Assembly (NCBI RefSeq): GCF_032878975.1
Contig: NZ_CP043875.1
Location: forward strand, 1,294,370-1,358,369
Length of the DNA: 64,000 nucleotides
From: Methanoplanus sp. FWC-SCC4
GTDB lineage: Archaea > Halobacteriota > Methanomicrobia > Methanomicrobiales > Methanomicrobiaceae
Reading direction: 5' to 3'
Part shown: piece by piece, positions 34,773 to 43,951 of the stretch
Numbering within the stretch: the stretch's first letter is position 1
How the letters are laid out: each line of letters starts with the position of its first letter
Made by a program: the position numbers and the translations under genes
The notes under the pieces: model-generated
Database searches by the model: none
The model's input: only the letters and a program-made list of their open reading frames with translations
What the model was told of the DNA's origin: nothing

Positions 34773-35882
34773 ATGGAACTCGTTGAAATAAAAGAGGGTA
34801 AAAGCAGATTTTTAGTGCCGGCACAAGATGAAAACCTTAATTTCCCACCCGGCAGCGCACCTGTTTTTTTCAACAAAAGAATGGAGATTAACAGGGACTT
34901 AACAATTCTCCTGTTAAAATGTCTCGATGCTGAAAATTATCTTGATGCAATGGGCGCTTCGGGTTCAAGAGGGATCAGGGTTTCCAAAGAATGCAATATT
35001 CACGCAATAATAAATGACAAAAGCGCAGAGGCAATTTCATTAATTGAATACAACAGGGAAACATATGCGCCTGAAGCCGAAGTCACACAATGTGATGCAA
35101 ATGTCATTATGAGTGAGAGAAGGTTCGATGTTGTGGATATTGATCCGTTCGGAACCCCTGCACCCTTCATCGACGCTGCGGCAGGCTGCGCCAAAAAGTA
35201 CCTGTTTATTACCGCAACTGACACAGCACCTCTCTGCGGGGCGCACTTAAAAGCCGGAATGAGAAGATATTTTGCAAGACCACTCAACAACGAATATCAT
35301 AGTGAAACCGGCCTCAGGATTCTCTTAGGCTTTGCCGTCAGGGAGATTGTAAAATATGATCGCGGAGTGGAACCGCTTTTTTGTTTCGCGAAAGAGCACT
35401 TTGTAAGACTACACCTCAAACTCACCTATGGTGCGGGACGTGCGGATAAAGCAATGGAGAACATCGGTTACATCCACCAGTGTCCAAAGTGCCCTTACAG
35501 AACAGAACAAAAGGGCCTTTTGCCAAAGACTCTTTATTGTGAGGAATGCGGAGCACCACTGACTGCTGTCGGACCTCTGTGGACCGGTCCTGTAAGCAGA
35601 ACGGATATAATTGAGCAGATGCAGGAGATGCTTCCGGATTCAGAGCTGGGAACCCAAAATAAAATAGAAAAACTCCTTGCAACATGCAAAGATGAACTTG
35701 AAACATCCTCATTTTACGATTATCATGTTCTAAGCCGTCACTGGAAGGTATCACCGGTTGCAATTGAGACAGTAATCGAACGCCTTAAAGAAAAAGGATT
35801 CAGGGCTTCAAGGGTTCATTATGCAGGAACAGGAATTAAAACCGATGCACCGCTGTCGGAAATAAGAGAATCCCTTTCCTGA
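34773..35882 (+). CDS. trm1: tRNA (guanine26-N2)-dimethyltransferase Trm1
   Basis: A 369-residue SAM enzyme that makes m2,2G26. The methyltransferase domain holds LDAMGASGSRGIRVSKE and VDIDPFGTPAPFIDAA. A zinc site (CPKCPYR and CEECG, about 240-265) and the C-terminal Trm1-specific domain ending SEIRESLS follow. A short leader and TATA-rich DNA lie between it and the divergent tRNA-Arg. Confidence 0.95.
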   Translation: MELVEIKEGKSRFLVPAQDENLNFPPGSAPVFFNKRMEINRDLTILLLKCLDAENYLDAMGASGSRGIRVSKECNIHAIINDKSAEAISLIEYNRETYAPEAEVTQCDANVIMSERRFDVVDIDPFGTPAPFIDAAAGCAKKYLFITATDTAPLCGAHLKAGMRRYFARPLNNEYHSETGLRILLGFAVREIVKYDRGVEPLFCFAKEHFVRLHLKLTYGAGRADKAMENIGYIHQCPKCPYRTEQKGLLPKTLYCEECGAPLTAVGPLWTGPVSRTDIIEQMQEMLPDSELGTQNKIEKLLATCKDELETSSFYDYHVLSRHWKVSPVAIETVIERLKEKGFRASRVHYAGTGIKTDAPLSEIRESLS

Positions 35883-35950
35883 AAATCAAAAAGAATATAT
35901 TTTTTTAATTATTTTTTCAACAGATCACGCATTAAAAATTCGCACCCTGA

Positions 35951-36670
35951 AGTTCGCTATATGTCGCCTTCTTTAACTGCATGACATCATTTGTTGCAGG
36001 TTTCGCAGTCTTTTCCGCCCTTGGATATCTTGCACATACAAACGGCGTTGCGGTAACCGAGGTTGTAAAAGGTGGAATTGAACTTGTATTTGTTGCATAT
36101 CCGGCAGCAATAAGTGCAATGCCGTTACTCCCCGAAGTTTTCGGAATAATGTTCTTCTTAATGATTGTAATGCTTGGAATTGATTCGGCATTTTCAATGG
36201 TTGACTCAACTTCATGTGCACTTCAGGATTACATCAAAATCCCGCCTCTCCTGACAACCGCAATTGTATGTATTGTCGGGTTCATTGGATCAATGCTGTT
36301 TGCAAGCGGAGGAGACCTTTACTGGCTCGATATTGTCGACCACTATGTCTGGTATTATCTGGTAATAATAGTAGGACTCCTCGAAGCACTCGCAATCGGA
36401 TACGTATATGGTGCTGACAAACTAAGAGAATATTTCAATCAGACAACTGACCTCAAAGTTGGAAAATGGTGGGATATTATGATTAAATACATAACACCCG
36501 CAATACTTGGTCTTCTGCCGATATACTATATTTACGACGGGATTGTCCACCCTTACGGAGGTTATGAATTCATACCAACACTTGCCGGATGGATGATAGT
36601 AATTGGAACAATTGTTGCAGCTTTTGTTACGGCCCGTATTATGCGTAACAAAAATCAAAATAATAACTAA
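35951..36670 (+). pseudogene. 5'-truncated sodium:neurotransmitter symporter (NSS) family gene
   Basis: The frame matches only the C-terminal half of an NSS amino-acid transporter. It enters at LYVAFFNCMTSFVAGFAVFS, the TM7 region, and runs through about five more helices to IMRNKNQNNN. A stop (TGA) lies just before 35951. About 200 N-terminal residues with TM1-TM6 and the sodium/substrate site are absent from the upstream DNA. An ATG at 35981 could start translation, but the product would not transport. A T-rich run follows the stop. Confidence 0.82.
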
Positions 36671-36791
36671 AAATTTTTTTTCCTTCTTTGTATTCTCACA
36701 CAAACATTTCACAAATACTTACTGCATACTAATCTATCAGGAAATGTTTTAAGGAAATAATGCAACAGAGTAGAAAAAAGGAGGTCAGAAA

Positions 36792-37256
36792 ACGAATTCC
36801 ACAATAGAATCCATTATATATTCCTATCCTGATGATCCCCGTTATCTTCTTCCGATTCTTCAGGATATTCAGGAAAAGGAGCATTACATATCAGTAGAAG
36901 CAATGCAGCAGGTTGCAAAATCATTGAAAGTGCCCGAAGCCCAGGTTTATAGCGTTGCGACATTTTATAAGGCTCTGAGTCTTGTTCCGCAGGGCAAATA
37001 TGTCATAAAAATGTGCAACGGAACCGCCTGCCACATCAGAGGTTCAATCAAAATACTCGAGGCCTTTGAAAAAGAACTTGACATCAAAAATGAGGAAACC
37101 ACAAAAGACGGAATGTTTACACTTCAGACAGTAAACTGTCTTGGAGCATGTGCTCTTGCACCGGTTGTTATGATAAATGACCGTGTGTTCGGCAAGGTAA
37201 AAGTCAAGGATGTCCCTGAAATTATTAAGGAGGTCTTATCTGATGATTCTGAATAA
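36792..37256 (+). CDS. NuoE/HndA-like [2Fe-2S] subunit; non-canonical start
   Basis: A thioredoxin-like [2Fe-2S] subunit. The cluster cysteines are in MCNGTACHI and [10 protein letters not shown]. Family similarity starts well before the first in-frame ATG (36903): [20 protein letters not shown] and [16 protein letters not shown] match the conserved N-terminal helices. In that upstream frame no ATG, GTG or TTG exists. An ACG at 36792 sits 6 nt after GGAGGT, ideal spacing, giving 154 residues. A 15-codon overlapping frame from ATG 36760 ([11 protein letters not shown]) is in another register; a one-base shift in its A-run would join the two. It is the first gene of the NuoEF/AOR series. Confidence 0.85.
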   Translation, partial: TNSTIESIIYSYPDDPRYLLPILQDIQEKEHYISVEAMQQVAKSLKVPEAQVYSVATFYKALSLVPQGKYVIKMCNGTACHIRGSIKILEAFEKELDIKNEETTKDGMFTLQTVNCLGACALAPVVMINDRVFGKVKVKDVPEIIKEVLSDDSE

Positions 37257-39114
37257 TCCCGCAGAGCTCGAAAAATACCGTTCATCACTTACAAAAAAAG
37301 GAGAAGGTGCAAAGGCAAGAGTCCGCATATGTGCAGGGACAGGATGCCTTTCAAGCGGAAGTGCAGCAGTTTATGATGCATTCATAATTGAAGCACAGAA
37401 AAATGATATGAAACTCGGAGTGGACTTTGTCGCCGATTCAACAGGATGCCACGGCTTTTGTGAAAACGGACCGATTGTACAGATAGATCCGGCCAACATA
37501 TTCTACCAGCATGTAAAAGCAGAAGATGTCAGGGAAATATTTGAAAAAACAATTTTAAACGGCGAACCGGTTGAACGTCTCCTTTATCGTGACGCGGAAA
37601 CGAAAAAAAGGTGTTCAGATGAGAGCAGCATTCCTTTTTATGCCCATCAAAAGAGGATAATTCTGCAAAGAACAGGTCATATCGATCCAAAGGATATCAA
37701 TGACTACATTTACTCCGGCGGTTATGCAGGTCTTTCAAAGGCATTATCAATGAAACCTGAGGAGATAGTCAAAGAAGTCATCAATTCCGGCCTTCGTGGA
37801 AGAGGCGGGGGAGGATTCCCGACCGGCATAAAATTCGAATCCGCACGTATCGTAGAATCCGAAGTCAAGTATGTTGTCGCAAACGGTGATGAGGGAGATC
37901 CCGGCGCTTTCATGAACAGAAGTCTGATGGAAGGCGATCCCCACAGCATAATCGAAGGGATGATAATCGGAGCTTATGCAGTAGGTTCAAATTATGGTCA
38001 TATTTATGTAAGAAATGAATATCCGCTTGCAGTGACTAACTTACGTACTGCAATAGAAAATGCACGAAATCGGGGCCTTTTGGGCAAAAACATTCTTGGA
38101 AGCGGATTTGATTTTGACATTGACATCACTCGCGGAGGAGGCGCATTTGTCTGCGGCGAATCAACTGCATTGATGGCTTCAATTGAAGGTACGGCAGGTG
38201 TCCCAAGAGTGAAGTACATCCGCTCAACAGAGAAGGGTCTCTGGGAGTCTCCGGCTGTCTTAAACAATGTTGAAACATGGGCCAATATTCCATACATAAT
38301 CCTTAACGGCTCGGAATGGTTTTCAAACATTGGAATTGAGAAAAACACAGGAACAAAAGTGTTCTCACTCGTTGGAAAGGTTAAAAACAGCGGTCTTGTG
38401 GAAGTTCCTCTCGGCACAACCCTCAGGGAGATAATCTTTGATATAGGCGGAGGTGTCATGAACAAACGGAATTTCAAGGCAGTCCAGAGCGGCGGTCCTT
38501 CGGGAGGCTGTCTCCCTGAATCTATGCTTGATACACAGGTTGATTTTGACCATCTGAAGAAGGCAGGTTCCATGATGGGTTCAGGCGGACTCATTGTAAT
38601 GGACGATCATACATGCATGGTAAACGTCGCACAGTATTTCATCGACTTTCTTGTGGATGAGTGCTGCGGGAAATGTGCACCATGCCGTGAAGGCCTCAAA
38701 GCCATGCAGACACTCCTAAAAGGACTTACTTCAGGAACTGCAAGGGAAGGCGATGTAATTCTTCTCAGGCAAATTGCAGAAAAAGTCCAGGTTACAGCAT
38801 TGTGTGGTCTCGGACAGACTGCAGCAAATCCTGTTCTTTCAACAATGAAATTTTTCCCGGAGGAATATCAGGAACATGAAAAAGAGGGTTTTTGCAGATC
38901 AGGCGTATGTTCCGGTCTTTACACATTGGAAATTGATCCGGAGGAATGTACGGGATGCGGACTTTGCGCAAAAATCTGCCCTGCAGAAGCTATTTCAGGC
39001 GAAAAGAAAAAAGTGCATATGATCGATAAGAAAATCTGTGTCACATGCGGTTCATGCATTGATGCATGCAAATTCAATGCGATCAGGGTTTTAAGGGTGG
39101 AAAAAGATGATTGA
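37243..39114 (+). CDS. NuoF/HndC-like NAD(P)H-binding flavoprotein with extra Fe-S domains
   Basis: A 623-residue subunit. In order it has a thioredoxin-like [2Fe-2S] domain ([25 protein letters not shown]) and an FMN/NAD(P)H core ([50 protein letters not shown]). An SLBB part, the [12 protein letters not shown] [4Fe-4S] site and a C-terminal two-cluster ferredoxin ([32 protein letters not shown]) follow. This is the HydB/HndC layout of electron-bifurcating hydrogenases, but no hydrogenase follows. The ATG at 37243 has AAGGAGG 9 nt before it and overlaps the NuoE-like end. Confidence 0.93.
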   Translation: MILNNPAELEKYRSSLTKKGEGAKARVRICAGTGCLSSGSAAVYDAFIIEAQKNDMKLGVDFVADSTGCHGFCENGPIVQIDPANIFYQHVKAEDVREIFEKTILNGEPVERLLYRDAETKKRCSDESSIPFYAHQKRIILQRTGHIDPKDINDYIYSGGYAGLSKALSMKPEEIVKEVINSGLRGRGGGGFPTGIKFESARIVESEVKYVVANGDEGDPGAFMNRSLMEGDPHSIIEGMIIGAYAVGSNYGHIYVRNEYPLAVTNLRTAIENARNRGLLGKNILGSGFDFDIDITRGGGAFVCGESTALMASIEGTAGVPRVKYIRSTEKGLWESPAVLNNVETWANIPYIILNGSEWFSNIGIEKNTGTKVFSLVGKVKNSGLVEVPLGTTLREIIFDIGGGVMNKRNFKAVQSGGPSGGCLPESMLDTQVDFDHLKKAGSMMGSGGLIVMDDHTCMVNVAQYFIDFLVDECCGKCAPCREGLKAMQTLLKGLTSGTAREGDVILLRQIAEKVQVTALCGLGQTAANPVLSTMKFFPEEYQEHEKEGFCRSGVCSGLYTLEIDPEECTGCGLCAKICPAEAISGEKKKVHMIDKKICVTCGSCIDACKFNAIRVLRVEKDD

Positions 39115-39841
39115 AATTACGATTGACGGCAAAAAGATCGAGGTTGAGAAGGAAACCAAAATTCTTGAAGCAGCAAACAGGCTCGGAATTAATATCCCCA
39201 CGCTCTGCTATCATGAGGGTCTGCCTCCGGACGGCAACTGTCGTCTCTGTCAGGTAGAGGTAGTAAAGGGGGGCAAGAGCAAACTGGCTATCGCCTGCAT
39301 GTTTCCGGTAAGAGAACCTATGGAGGTTTTCACCGACAATGAAAATGTCATGGAAGCCAGAAGATCAATAATAAAGCTTCACTTAAACCGCTGCCCGCAG
39401 GCAAAAATCCTTCAGGATCTTGCAGAAGAATACGGAGTCGAACCTCTTGATGAGCGTTTTGTTGCAGAAAATCCGGATCTCTGCATCCGCTGCGGCCGCT
39501 GTGTAAGGGCATGTGAGGCCCTTGGAAACAACTGTATAGGTTTTTCCGGAAGAGGCTGGAACAGGGAAATAGTTCCCCCATTCAATGAACCTCCGGAAGG
39601 ATGCCTTGGGTGTGCCGCCTGTGCAGAGGTCTGCCCGACCGGTGCTATTGTCGTCAGAGAAGATAATGATACTAGAGAAATCTGGGGCAGGACGTTTAAG
39701 CTTGTAAGATGTAAAAGCTGCGGAGACCCGATTGGAACAGAAGAATATATTGAAAAAAGAGGTAAAGAAGAGATTGAAGGAATGGACCTCTGTCCCAGGT
39801 GCAAAAAACGTGACGAGGCTGAGAGGGTAGGTAATATATAA
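39107..39841 (+). CDS. NuoG N-terminal-like/HoxU-like Fe-S subunit
   Basis: A 244-residue electron-transfer protein. A [2Fe-2S] plant-type ferredoxin domain ([19 protein letters not shown] with a later ACMFPV) is followed by two [4Fe-4S] sites ([14 protein letters not shown] and [16 protein letters not shown]). A C-terminal zinc-ribbon-like pair (CKSCGDPIG ... LCPRCKKRD) closes it. The histidine-ligated cluster of NuoG and the H-cluster domain of FeFe hydrogenase are absent. It overlaps the NuoF-like gene by 8 bp and probably passes electrons from it to ferredoxin or to the oxidoreductase downstream. Confidence 0.88.
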   Translation: MIEITIDGKKIEVEKETKILEAANRLGINIPTLCYHEGLPPDGNCRLCQVEVVKGGKSKLAIACMFPVREPMEVFTDNENVMEARRSIIKLHLNRCPQAKILQDLAEEYGVEPLDERFVAENPDLCIRCGRCVRACEALGNNCIGFSGRGWNREIVPPFNEPPEGCLGCAACAEVCPTGAIVVREDNDTREIWGRTFKLVRCKSCGDPIGTEEYIEKRGKEEIEGMDLCPRCKKRDEAERVGNI

Positions 39842-40021
39842 TTTATCTGATCTCTTTTTTTTAAGAATATTCAACCAGTATTTAATTTTACTACAAAGTA
39901 AATCCAAATTGGTTTTAGAATATTTCAGGATTATATTTTATAATTGGATTATATCAGGCACAATGCCATAGGGATACAAAAGTTTATTAAAGTATCCTTT
40001 CATCTATTCGTTTGTAACGTC

Positions 40022-40048
40022 GTAGTGCTGAAAATTAAATTGCACTAC
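40022..40048 (+). promoter_or_regulatory. inverted repeat in the leader of the ferredoxin-AOR genes
   Basis: GTAGTGC (40022-40028) and GCACTAC (40042-40048) form a perfect 7-bp inverted repeat with a 13-nt AT-rich loop. It ends a few bases before the Shine-Dalgarno (AGGAG, 40052-40056) of the ferredoxin gene. It may be an operator for a dimeric repressor or a translation-control hairpin. Confidence 0.5.
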
Positions 40049-40065
40049 AACAGGAGTTGAGAGCA

Positions 40066-40554
40066 ATGGAAAAAACCAGCAAGCTTCTGATGATTTCACC
40101 GGAAAAATGTATCAGTTGCGGAACGTGTGAACTGGCCTGCTCACTTGCACATGAGGGCGAGTTCAGACCTTCAAAATCCAGAATATCCGTTCACAGGTTT
40201 GATATGGGTGTCACAGTACCCATGACCTGCTTCCAGTGTGATAGTGCAGCATGCGTTGCAGCATGTAAAACCAGCGCACTTGTGAAGGATACTGAAACCG
40301 GTATTGTGAATGTTAACAGTCAGAAATGTATCGGATGCAGAATGTGTGAAATGGCATGCCCGTTTGGAAATATTTCGTACAATGCTGTCACTAAAACACC
40401 AATGAAATGCGATCTCTGTGATGGTGATCCGGAATGTGCCAAATATTGTCCTACAAAGGCAATCGAATATCTGAATGCCGACAGTTCAACAATAAGGAAG
40501 AAAAAAGAATTCTCTGCTAAAATTGCTGCGGCACTCGGGGAGGTGAATATATAA
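40066..40554 (+). CDS. AOR-associated polyferredoxin (CooF/AorA-like, four [4Fe-4S])
   Basis: A 162-residue DMSO-reductase-B-like ferredoxin with four cysteine groups: [41 protein letters not shown] and [14 protein letters not shown]. This layout serves as electron partner of CO dehydrogenase or aldehyde oxidoreductase. ATG 40066 has an AGGAG 9 nt upstream; an in-frame TTG at 40057 is less likely. Its TAA overlaps the AOR ATG by one base, so the pair forms one complex. Confidence 0.92.
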   Translation: MEKTSKLLMISPEKCISCGTCELACSLAHEGEFRPSKSRISVHRFDMGVTVPMTCFQCDSAACVAACKTSALVKDTETGIVNVNSQKCIGCRMCEMACPFGNISYNAVTKTPMKCDLCDGDPECAKYCPTKAIEYLNADSSTIRKKKEFSAKIAAALGEVNI

Positions 40555-42365
40555 TGTACGGATGGACAGGAACTGTGCTCCGCGTAAATCTTACAAAGGG
40601 AACAGTACTTAAAGAACCACTGAAACAAAAAGACGCTAAGGAATATATAGGCGGCAGAGGTCTTGGAACCAAGTATTTCATTGACGAAGTCGATCCAAAT
40701 GTTGATTCTCTTAGCCCTGAGAACAAGCTAATTTATGCAAACGGTCCCCTTACGGGCACAATGAGTGTCAGTGCAGGACGTCATGACATAATTTCGAAGG
40801 GTCCTTTAAACGACACTATTGCATCATCCAATTCAGGCGGCTATTTCGGTCCTGAATTAAAGTACGCAGGATACGACATGATAATTATTGAAGGTAAATC
40901 CGAAAAACCGGTATATATCTTCATTTACAATGAAAATGTCGAAATCCGTGATGCAGGCAGTCTGTGGGGTATTGATGCCCATAAGACAACAGAAATGCTT
41001 CTTGAAGAAACCGATCCTGATGCAAAAATTAGCTGTATCGGTCCTGCCGGTGAAAACCTGTCACGTATAGCTGCAATAATTAATGACAAACACCGTGCAG
41101 CGGGAAGAACAGGAATCGGTGCAGTCATGGGCTCCAAAAATCTCAAAGCAGTTGTTGTTCGCGGGACAAACGGAGTTAAGATTGCTGACAAGGCTGCGTT
41201 TATAAAAACACTGCAGGTGGCACGCCAGAAGATTAAGGATAACCCTGTCAGCTCAGGCGGACTGCCTGCCTTTGGAACAAATGTTCTGGTAAATATCATA
41301 AACGAGGTGGGAGGTTTCCCTACCCGGAACTGGCAGGAGGCCTATTTCAAAGAAGCTGATATGATCAGTGGCGAAACGCAGGCAAAAGATAATCTGACAG
41401 GAACAAAGGGCTGTGCAGGTTGTGCCATCGGATGCGGACGTGTGGAAAGAGCACACGGCAAATACGAATCTTCAGGCGAAGGGCCGGAATACGAAACAAC
41501 CTGGGCTTTTGGTGCAGACTGTGGAGTTACTGATGTGAATGCCGTGATTAAGGCAAATTTCCTGTGCAATGAACTGGGTCTGGACACGATTTCAATGGGC
41601 AGCACAATTGCATGTGCAATGGAGCTCTATGAAAAGGGAATCATTGACCGTGAAACCACCGGATATGATCTCAGATTCGGAAACGGAGAGGCAATGGTCA
41701 AACTTGTCGAGGATGCCGCATACCGCAGAGGATTTGGTAATGATATTGCTGACGGTTCATACCGCCTTGCAGAAAAGTACGGTCATCCCGAACTTTCCAT
41801 GACTGCAAAGAAGCAGGAGATGCCGGCATACGACCCGAGGGCAATTCAGGGAATCGGTCTTGAATATGCAACATCAAACCGCGGAGGATGCCACGTCAGA
41901 GGATACACAATATCTCCGGAAGTCCTGGGACTCCCGGTTAGCATGGATCCAAAAGTGACTGAGGGAAAACCGGAAATTCTAAAAATCTTCCAGGATTTAA
42001 CAGCTGCACTCTCATCATCGGGAACATGTCTGTTCACCTCGTTCGCAATAGATGCAAATGATATTGCAGCAGAGCTTGAATCAGTGACAGGTGTAAAATA
42101 CACCGGAGAGGATATAATGAAAATCGGTGAGAGAATATACAACCTTGAACGTCTGTTCATAATGAAGAACGGTTATACCAAAGCAGACGATACTCTTCCA
42201 CCAAGACTTCTAAACGATCCAATTCCGGCAGGCCCGGCGAAAGGTATGGTAAGCCACCTTCCCGAAATGCTGCCCTTATATTACGAAGGTCGCGGATGGG
42301 ATGAAAACGGCGTACCTACAAATGAGAAACTCGAAGAGCTTGGTCTTTTGGACTATGCCCTCTAA
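40554..42365 (+). CDS. tungsten aldehyde:ferredoxin oxidoreductase
   Basis: A 603-residue enzyme of the AOR family, of full length. The N-terminal domain starts [15 protein letters not shown] and has [20 protein letters not shown]. The [4Fe-4S] ligands are in [10 protein letters not shown], with the later family cysteine in [10 protein letters not shown]. It would interconvert aldehydes and acids with low-potential ferredoxin, using a tungsto-bispterin. It is tightly linked to its ferredoxin and follows the NuoEFG-like set by 225 bp. Confidence 0.95.
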   Translation: MYGWTGTVLRVNLTKGTVLKEPLKQKDAKEYIGGRGLGTKYFIDEVDPNVDSLSPENKLIYANGPLTGTMSVSAGRHDIISKGPLNDTIASSNSGGYFGPELKYAGYDMIIIEGKSEKPVYIFIYNENVEIRDAGSLWGIDAHKTTEMLLEETDPDAKISCIGPAGENLSRIAAIINDKHRAAGRTGIGAVMGSKNLKAVVVRGTNGVKIADKAAFIKTLQVARQKIKDNPVSSGGLPAFGTNVLVNIINEVGGFPTRNWQEAYFKEADMISGETQAKDNLTGTKGCAGCAIGCGRVERAHGKYESSGEGPEYETTWAFGADCGVTDVNAVIKANFLCNELGLDTISMGSTIACAMELYEKGIIDRETTGYDLRFGNGEAMVKLVEDAAYRRGFGNDIADGSYRLAEKYGHPELSMTAKKQEMPAYDPRAIQGIGLEYATSNRGGCHVRGYTISPEVLGLPVSMDPKVTEGKPEILKIFQDLTAALSSSGTCLFTSFAIDANDIAAELESVTGVKYTGEDIMKIGERIYNLERLFIMKNGYTKADDTLPPRLLNDPIPAGPAKGMVSHLPEMLPLYYEGRGWDENGVPTNEKLEELGLLDYAL

Positions 42366-42504
42366 AACCAAATAATTATTCCAAAAAATGTCATGAAAAT
42401 AACTTTTATGGTATTTTTTTAAATTTATTTTTAAAACAGATATATTATTGATAGAGATATTTGTCAGCCTTAAAAATGGGATTATATTTCAAAAAGCCTC
42501 TTTT

Positions 42505-43617
42505 TCAGGCCCTTGTAACAATTGTCAGTATATCATTGTCTTCGAGAACATGGTTCAGGCCAACACGCTGGGCATCGTGCTTTACCGAATTTCCCCATAC
42601 TTTGGAATATCTGAATTTTTCAACAAAATCACGGTGGAGTTTATTACAGACGGATTCCACTGTTGCAGGTTTTCTGATGATTAAGGGTTCATCCATATCC
42701 GGCTTTCCGCCGACAGGCTTTAGATAAATACGAATGAATCCGAGATGATCGTATATTTCGTCCTTGAGTGTTTCAACATTGTAACCGCTGTGGGCTGAAA
42801 GCATGATCGGCGGTCTTCCAAATCTTTTGGTCACGTCTTTAACAATATGCTGCCTTGTTTCCTCATCAACAAGATCGACTTTGTTAATTGCAAAAAATGC
42901 AGGGATATATACACGGTTACCCATCATTGCGTCAATGAAGTCATCCTGAGTTACTTTTCCACGTACCAAAACATCCGCATTGACAATTTTGTTTTCTGCA
43001 AGTATTGCTCTTATTTCTTCAAGGTCAAGTCCGGTATATCCGACAGTGTTAAACCTGATACCACCATTGGATGACTTCTTGATTGTAATATCCGGCTTTT
43101 CCCTGTTGATCCTTATACCTGCATCATAAAGTTCGCTGATTAAGACATCGATGTGCTTTTCATTATAGACATCTCCTAAAAGAAGAATCAGATCAGCACC
43201 CCTGACCACAGCAATTACTTCTTTGCCGCGTCCTTTCCCCATCGCAGCGCCTGCAATCAGACCAGGTATATCAAGAATCTGAATGTTTGCACCCTTGTGC
43301 TCCATTGCTCCGGGAACAACAGTCAGAGTCGTGAAGGCATAATGACCTTCCTCACTCTCGGCACCGGTAAGCTTGTTTAACAGTGTAGACTTACCAACAG
43401 AAGGAAAACCGACAAGTACAACTGTTCCGTCTCCTGACTTTTTAACAGAATATCCTTCACCGCCACCTGCGGATGCCATTGCACGGGTGACGGCTTCGTC
43501 CTTAATTTTTGCAAGCTTTGCTTTTAAACGCCCGATATGGTGGGATGTAGCCTTATTGTATTTGGTGTTCTGTATTTCGTCTTCAATTTCTTTTATTAGA
43601 TCTTCAGTGGAGGACAT
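42505..43617 (-). CDS. DRG-family GTPase with TGS domain
   Basis: A 370-residue Obg-like GTPase of the archaeal/eukaryal DRG/Rbg group. An N-terminal helical part (LIKEIEDEIQNTKYNKAT) precedes the G domain with GFPSVGKSTLLNKLTG, DIPGLIAGAAMGKGRG and NKVD. A C-terminal TGS domain (about 290-370) includes VWGNSVKHDAQRVGLNHVL. The family binds ribosomes. It converges with the AOR gene, separated by about 140 bp of T-rich DNA. Confidence 0.93.
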   Translation of the reverse strand: MSSTEDLIKEIEDEIQNTKYNKATSHHIGRLKAKLAKIKDEAVTRAMASAGGGEGYSVKKSGDGTVVLVGFPSVGKSTLLNKLTGAESEEGHYAFTTLTVVPGAMEHKGANIQILDIPGLIAGAAMGKGRGKEVIAVVRGADLILLLGDVYNEKHIDVLISELYDAGIRINREKPDITIKKSSNGGIRFNTVGYTGLDLEEIRAILAENKIVNADVLVRGKVTQDDFIDAMMGNRVYIPAFFAINKVDLVDEETRQHIVKDVTKRFGRPPIMLSAHSGYNVETLKDEIYDHLGFIRIYLKPVGGKPDMDEPLIIRKPATVESVCNKLHRDFVEKFRYSKVWGNSVKHDAQRVGLNHVLEDNDILTIVTRA

Positions 43618-43951
43618 TTTGTGTTGTTATTAATGGGGTTTATCAGGTACTTATTGGTAATGTCTTATTCAAAAGATAATTCTGTTATATGCATGATAAA
43701 AGGTTTTTTTAATGCTTATTATCTGCGTGACGGATAACATATGTCTGATTCAGGGAAATATTGAATAATTTTTTTAATCCGTTTTTTAAAGAGAAATATG
43801 ATTTTTTTAATTTCATAAGGGTTTAAAATCAAAAACCGGTTAAGACGTTTTACACAAAGCAGCTGTAATAGTCCGTTAGCTGATAACCCCGACAAAATCT
43901 GCCGATACCTCCACAAACACTATCTATAATGAATATTTATATTCGATTGCT
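43618..43951. other. 334-bp divergent intergenic region
   Basis: This lies between the DRG GTPase and the first P-type ATPase, which diverge. It is AT-rich, and no RNA gene or clear inverted repeat is visible. A TATA-like ATGAATATTTATAT lies about 20 bp before the ATPase GTG, suggesting a leaderless mRNA. A 65-codon minus-strand frame at 43719-43916 has no sign of being a gene. Confidence 0.5.

Noticed and set aside
38004-38594. 196-codon open frame antisense to the NuoF-like gene
   Set aside because: It lies entirely opposite a well-supported gene and has no ribosome site or family motif. It is a by-product of the codon pattern.
43719-43916. 65-codon minus-strand frame between the DRG GTPase and the P-type ATPase
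   Set aside because: Its sequence shows low-complexity Lys/Ile/Phe content and no motif or Shine-Dalgarno, and it overlaps the likely promoter region.
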